DNA of 9,572 bases from an uncultured Eubacteriales bacterium (GTDB taxonomy: Bacteria; Bacillota; Clostridia; Monoglobales; Firm-18), in the NCBI GenBank assembly GCA_905210885.1, contig CAJLYO010000053.1, positions 1-9,572 of the forward strand, given 5' to 3'. Within the stretch, counting starts at the first letter, position 1, and the number at the start of each line of letters is the position of its first letter. Below, piece after piece: positions 6,833-9,572 of the stretch. Below the pieces are notes generated by a model. That model did not search any database and had not been told where the DNA came from. It was given only the letters and a program-made list of their open reading frames with translations. The position numbers and the translations under genes are program-made.

Positions 6833-6861
6833 ATTATACATTATATTACACTAAAATGCAA
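6833..6861 (-). promoter_or_regulatory. Candidate sigma-A promoter of the receiver gene
   Basis: On the minus strand TTGCAT (6861-6856) and TATAAT (6838-6833) have a 17-base spacer. The start site would be near 6826, very close to the ribosome site at 6820-6827. A second TATAAT at 6845-6840 would give a longer leader but lacks a recognisable -35 at the right distance. Confidence 0.65.
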
Positions 6862-6918
6862 TAGTTTCCATATGGTTATTTTCAACATAAATATGTATAA
6901 AAAAGGTAAATATATGAC

Positions 6919-6950
6919 AAAAAGGTCAAAACGGTAGTTTTGACCTTTTT
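6919..6950 (-). terminator. Intrinsic terminator of the ruvX-DUF1292 operon
   Basis: A perfect 14-bp stem (6919-6932 with 6937-6950) has a 4-base loop, and its outer A/T pairs supply the U run: TTTTT ends the minus-strand stem and is followed by GTCATATATTT. It lies 18 bases after the stop at 6968. The symmetry would also allow termination on the plus strand, but no plus-strand gene enters. Confidence 0.85.
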
Positions 6951-6967
6951 AAATACGAAGCATATTA

Positions 6968-7264
6968 TTAATCGAGAAATTCAAATTCGTCTCCGACACG
7001 TTCTTTAAATATTTCAAACACCTCGGCAACCTCGCCGTCATCCTCAACGATTTCCAAGGTTTCCTCGCCGTCATCGTCGGTTACTATTGTCATAACATAA
7101 ACATCGCTTTCTTCTGTCGGTTCCTCAGAATAATCCGTCAGCACAAAATACTGCTTTCCGTTTAATTCAACAGTGTCAAGATGCTCGAACAGAACAGACT
7201 CACCGGTTGTTTCATCCGTCAGCTCTATAATGTTATCATTTGTGTTTTCATTTTCTTTATTCAT
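6968..7264 (-). CDS. DUF1292 family protein (YrzB-like), function unknown
   Basis: A small, strongly acidic 98-residue protein. After a polar start MNKENENTNDN come the family's core segments IIELTDETTGESVLFEHLDT, LNGKQYFVLTDY and DVYVMTIVTDDDGEETLEIV, then EVFEIFKERVGDEFEFLD at the end. It has no membrane segment or signal peptide. DUF1292 proteins are widespread in Firmicutes, usually directly beside ruvX, and have no established biochemical activity that I know of. The ATG at 7264 is chosen because AGGGAGGA (7271-7278) lies 6 bases upstream; a longer reading from 7288 would start before that site. The gene overlaps the ruvX end by 8 bases, so translation is probably coupled. A strong terminator follows. 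Confidence 0.9.
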   Translation of the reverse strand: MNKENENTNDNIIELTDETTGESVLFEHLDTVELNGKQYFVLTDYSEEPTEESDVYVMTIVTDDDGEETLEIVEDDGEVAEVFEIFKERVGDEFEFLD

Positions 7265-7682
7265 CTTTGTTCCTCCCTTTATAATCAAGATAATTCTGCA
7301 AAATTATACATGCCGCAACGGTATCCACAACCGCTTTTCGTTTGCCGCCGCGGGTGTTTGTTTCGTTAAGCGTGCGAATGGCACTGACGGTCGAAAGGCG
7401 TTCGTCCCACAAAACGACGGAAAGCCCGGTTATTTGCTCCAAAAGCTTTGCAAACTCTATTGTTGCTTCTCCGCGGAAACCTACGGAGTTATCCATATTT
7501 TTCGGCAAGCCTGTCACAATAAGCTGTGCATTCTGCTCCTTTGCAATTTCCGCAACCTGTGCGGCGACCTTTTCGGGATTTCTGCCGTACACGGTTTTAA
7601 CTCCCTGGGCGGTTATACCCAGTGCATCGCTTACCGCAACGCCTGTGCGCACCTCGCCGAAATCAACGCCGAGAATCTTCAT
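7257..7682 (-). CDS. ruvX: RuvX/YqgF, putative pre-16S rRNA nuclease / Holliday junction resolvase-like protein
   Basis: An RNase H-fold nuclease. The E. coli homologue YqgF acts in 5' maturation of 16S rRNA; a Holliday junction resolvase role was proposed earlier. At 141 residues it has the family's normal length. Motifs: ILGVDFGEVRTGVAVSD (3-19) with catalytic D7; VTGLPKNMDNSVGFRG (56-71); LWDERLSTVSA (91-101) with the DER triad near D93; and KAVVDTVAACIILQNYLD (116-133) with the final acidic residue D120. The ATG at 7682 has AAAGGAGA (7689-7696) 6 bases upstream. It is first in an operon with the DUF1292 gene, an arrangement conserved in Firmicutes. In many relatives alaS and ireB precede this pair; here a GCS2-type gene does instead, and ruvX has its own promoter. 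Confidence 0.95.
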   Translation of the reverse strand: MKILGVDFGEVRTGVAVSDALGITAQGVKTVYGRNPEKVAAQVAEIAKEQNAQLIVTGLPKNMDNSVGFRGEATIEFAKLLEQITGLSVVLWDERLSTVSAIRTLNETNTRGGKRKAVVDTVAACIILQNYLDYKGRNKDE

Positions 7683-7721
7683 TAAATATCTCCTTTATTG
7701 CATGTAATAGCTACATACGAC

Positions 7722-7750
7722 ATTGTACCACAAAGGAAAAAATAATGCAA
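7722..7750 (-). promoter_or_regulatory. Sigma-A promoter of ruvX-DUF1292
   Basis: On the minus strand TTGCAT (7750-7745) and TACAAT (7727-7722) are 17 bases apart, with TGG before the -10 box (extended -10). The start would be near 7715 and the leader about 33 bases. The -35 begins directly after the stop codon of the GCS2-type gene, and no terminator is visible between, so read-through may add to expression. Confidence 0.75.
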
Positions 7751-7751
7751 G

Positions 7752-9053
7752 TTAAATTTTTGAATAGTCACGGATAATATTCTCAATGCTTTCTCCAGCT
7801 TCAAGGCGTCTTTTTGCCGCCAAAGCAGGGCTTTCAAGCTTCTGCGCCCGTGCAGTTAACGGCTTTAACATAAATTCTTCACCTAATTTTCGGTTTTCAA
7901 GACCCTTTTCGGCAATCCGTACAAGAGAGGTTAAAAGCCGTATCATTCCGTTTTTGTCAACACCTTCGGGCAATTTGCCGCGAATTGCGGCTTTACGCAG
8001 CACGGAATTTTTTTCGGTTATTCCGTACTCTCCGAAAAATCCGTCTACAGTGCCCACGGCACATTCAAAATTATTCATAAGCCCCAGATAAAATGCCGGG
8101 GCACAAAACGCTTCGCTTACCGGCTGGGTGCATGTACTTCGTATTTCCAGGGTACCCCTCGCCGTTATTTCAATATTTCTGAAGGATAAAAACTGACGTA
8201 TATCATCAGCTTTTGCGCCGGCACGGTCAAAATAATTTTCAAGGCTGACAGGCGGAAAAACCTCATATGTGCCATTTCGGATTCTGTTAAACATTGAGCG
8301 CTGCAAAAAACTTCCCGCAACTCCGTCCGCATTGCGCATGAGAGTATCGTGGCAGCCGGTATTCCCGTTCAGCAGCCCGAATGCGCTGTTTTCCCAAAGA
8401 TAATCACGAAAACACAAATAATCGGAACCGTCAAAAGCAAGGGAGTTTGCAAACAAAAACGCCGCCGCAAAATCCATTTTCGCAAAAAAATCCGCCGTCT
8501 CTCCGGCCCCTGCCGCACTTATGTCAAGGTGAGTCTGAACGGAGGACAAATATGCCGGAAAGTCCGGATAATTGTGCGTTTTATCACAGTCAAACTCCGT
8601 GAGATATTCCTGCACCATATTGTAAACCGGGTAGCTTACATGAGATGTTTCAATATAATCCTTATAAGGATTGCACCCAAGTCCGGCTATCACATACCCG
8701 AAAGGTTCAAAGTAGCTGCGCGCACGGTCATACAGCGCGTAAAACCTATCACGGATTTCCGTGAGATTTGCACCGTAATTCATGGAAAATTCAATATTAT
8801 TATAAGAATTGTCATAGGAAATACAGTCGCCGTCGGCATTCACGACAAAAGCCGGGTTTCCGTCAGTATCAGTATCGTCAACTGTGAAATCCTCCGAAAC
8901 AAGGCGCTTTAAAAAGCCCTGTGCAACCGACTTGTCAACAGGACACCGTGCCATGTTTAAAAGGGGAAATTCAAGTTCCGTACCCACATTGCGGCTGTTT
9001 TTTTCCGCAATCGGGTTTATAAATCTGTCATATATAACATTAAGCGCGTCCAT
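7752..9053 (-). CDS. Glutamate-cysteine ligase (GCS2)-family protein, substrate unknown
   Basis: The GCS2 family uses ATP to join the gamma-carboxyl of glutamate (or a similar acid) to an amine; members include plant-type glutamate-cysteine ligase, EgtA and YbdK-like ligases. This 433-residue protein shows VGTELEFPL (~23-31, usual acidic metal-binding segment), NNIEFSMNYGANLTEI (~85-100), AGLGCNPYKDY (~123-133), SSVQTHLDIS (~170-179), FANSLAFDG (~201-209) and ARGTLEIRSTCTQP followed by APAFYLGLM (~298-326). These match the plant/EgtA-type order more than YbdK. It has no signal peptide, so it is cytoplasmic. No glutathione synthetase lies nearby, so a thiol or another gamma-glutamyl product is equally possible. 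I chose ATG 9053 because GGGAGA lies 10 bases upstream; GTG 9062 would overlap the upstream stop (GTGA) but touches that site. It follows the SLH-domain gene by 5 bases. Confidence 0.8.
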   Translation of the reverse strand: MDALNVIYDRFINPIAEKNSRNVGTELEFPLLNMARCPVDKSVAQGFLKRLVSEDFTVDDTDTDGNPAFVVNADGDCISYDNSYNNIEFSMNYGANLTEIRDRFYALYDRARSYFEPFGYVIAGLGCNPYKDYIETSHVSYPVYNMVQEYLTEFDCDKTHNYPDFPAYLSSVQTHLDISAAGAGETADFFAKMDFAAAFLFANSLAFDGSDYLCFRDYLWENSAFGLLNGNTGCHDTLMRNADGVAGSFLQRSMFNRIRNGTYEVFPPVSLENYFDRAGAKADDIRQFLSFRNIEITARGTLEIRSTCTQPVSEAFCAPAFYLGLMNNFECAVGTVDGFFGEYGITEKNSVLRKAAIRGKLPEGVDKNGMIRLLTSLVRIAEKGLENRKLGEEFMLKPLTARAQKLESPALAAKRRLEAGESIENIIRDYSKI

Positions 9054-9058
9054 TAATT

Positions 9059-9572
9059 TCACTCTCCCTGAACTGTGTTCAGATAATTGTACACCAAAAT
9101 CAGGCTGTCCCCGTTTGACATATAGCCTTTTGGGTAAAATCTGCCGTCAGTACCGTTTATAAGCTTAAGCGCACCGGCAAGACGTATGTATCCGCGCAGG
9201 TTCTCCGAAACATCGCCGTCATCGGCAAACTGCTTTGCAAGGATCTGCGGATTTGCACCAAGCTCGCCGTATCCCAAGGTTTTCATAAAGTATGACGCAG
9301 CGTGCTCTCTTGTAACATAGCTTTCCGGGGCAAATTCATCACTTGTTATAACTCCGGCCGCTTCAAAAGCGTTGTAAAGCATTTCAAGCTGTCCGTCCGT
9401 TAAGTCGCCGAAATTTTCAATAATCGGCTTGCCTCCGGGAAGGTACGGCGAAATAAGCAGCAGAAAATCCTTTTGAATAATCGGTCCGTCCAGGGCAACA
9501 TCTCCCCTTGAAACATATATATCACAGTCCGCCATTTTTTCAACGTACGGCTTTGAATAATGGGTATCAAGG
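9059..9572 (-). CDS. SLH (S-layer homology) domain protein, C-terminal end, cut by the right window edge
   Basis: The reading frame stays open to position 9572, so the start lies outside; about 170 C-terminal residues are visible. They contain SLH-like repeats, which anchor exported proteins to pyruvylated cell-wall polymers. One repeat covers LDTHYSKPYVEKMADCDIYV and on to about SPYLPGG. The next, around FGDLTDGQLEMLYNAFEAAG, includes ITSDEFAPESYVTREHAASY. The last, FADDGDVSENLRGYIRLAGA, continues LKLINGTDGRFYPKGYMSNGDSL and ends YNYLNTVQGE. The pattern of aromatic position, LING.DG.F.P.G and D..L.L.YNYL is typical, though divergent from textbook SLH. The protein is probably extracellular and wall-bound, but its signal peptide and any other domains are off the window. 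The stop TGA (9061-9059) sits 5 bases before the GCS2-type gene, indicating co-transcription. An internal ATG at 9535 is not a credible start because homology-like sequence continues before it. Confidence 0.8.
   Translation of the reverse strand, partial: LDTHYSKPYVEKMADCDIYVSRGDVALDGPIIQKDFLLLISPYLPGGKPIIENFGDLTDGQLEMLYNAFEAAGVITSDEFAPESYVTREHAASYFMKTLGYGELGANPQILAKQFADDGDVSENLRGYIRLAGALKLINGTDGRFYPKGYMSNGDSLILVYNYLNTVQGE

Noticed and set aside
6862..6918. AT-rich stretch between the receiver promoter and the DUF1292 terminator, considered as a small RNA or operator
   Set aside because: No promoter leads into it, and no stable hairpin or repeated box was visible apart from the neighbouring terminator.
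7702..7716. Small inverted repeat (ATGTA, 5-base gap, TACAT) between the GCS2-type gene and ruvX
   Set aside because: A five-pair stem without a U run is too weak for a terminator and probably arises by chance in the ruvX leader.

Overview
The window looks like chromosomal DNA of an anaerobic, endospore-forming member of the Clostridia. The reasons are the N-terminal part of the sporulation phosphatase SpoIIE at the left edge, strong AAAGGAGG-type ribosome binding sites, sigma-A promoters with 17-bp spacers, a ruvX–DUF1292 gene pair typical of Firmicutes, and secreted proteins with an S-layer (SLH) or copper-amine-oxidase-like 'stalk' domain. Base composition is moderate and fairly even. No tRNA, rRNA, insertion sequence, phage gene or CRISPR array was seen.

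Layout. Positions 1-583 (minus): 5' part of spoIIE, running off the left edge. It is divergent from glyA-rarA (754-3256, plus), whose frames overlap by 8 bases. The 170-base gap between them holds a clear glyA promoter and a candidate Spo0A-controlled spoIIE promoter. Downstream of rarA is a short open stretch resembling the last 40 or so residues of a LysE/RhtB-type exporter without a start codon, then a hairpin terminator shared with the convergent operon. Positions 3436-6312 (minus): a two-gene operon of a secreted beta-propeller/stalk-domain protein followed by a Gfo/Idh/MocA oxidoreductase. Positions 6440-6811 (minus): a monocistronic single-domain response regulator resembling the receiver domain of Spo0A, with its own promoter and terminator. 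Positions 6968-7682 (minus): ruvX and a DUF1292 gene, overlapping by 8 bases, with their own promoter and terminator. Positions 7752-9572 (minus): an SLH-domain protein cut by the right edge, followed by a GCS2-type (glutamate-cysteine ligase-like) enzyme.

How the genes work together. glyA (one-carbon metabolism) and rarA (replication-fork maintenance) are housekeeping genes that share a transcript, as are ruvX and the DUF1292 gene. The less ordinary parts are the DNA-binding-domain-free Spo0A-like receiver in a spore-former, the coupling of an SLH protein with a GCS2-fold ligase, and the pairing of an extracellular propeller protein with a sugar-type oxidoreductase. None is clearly a new defence or mobile system. 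The functional links are inferences from position only.
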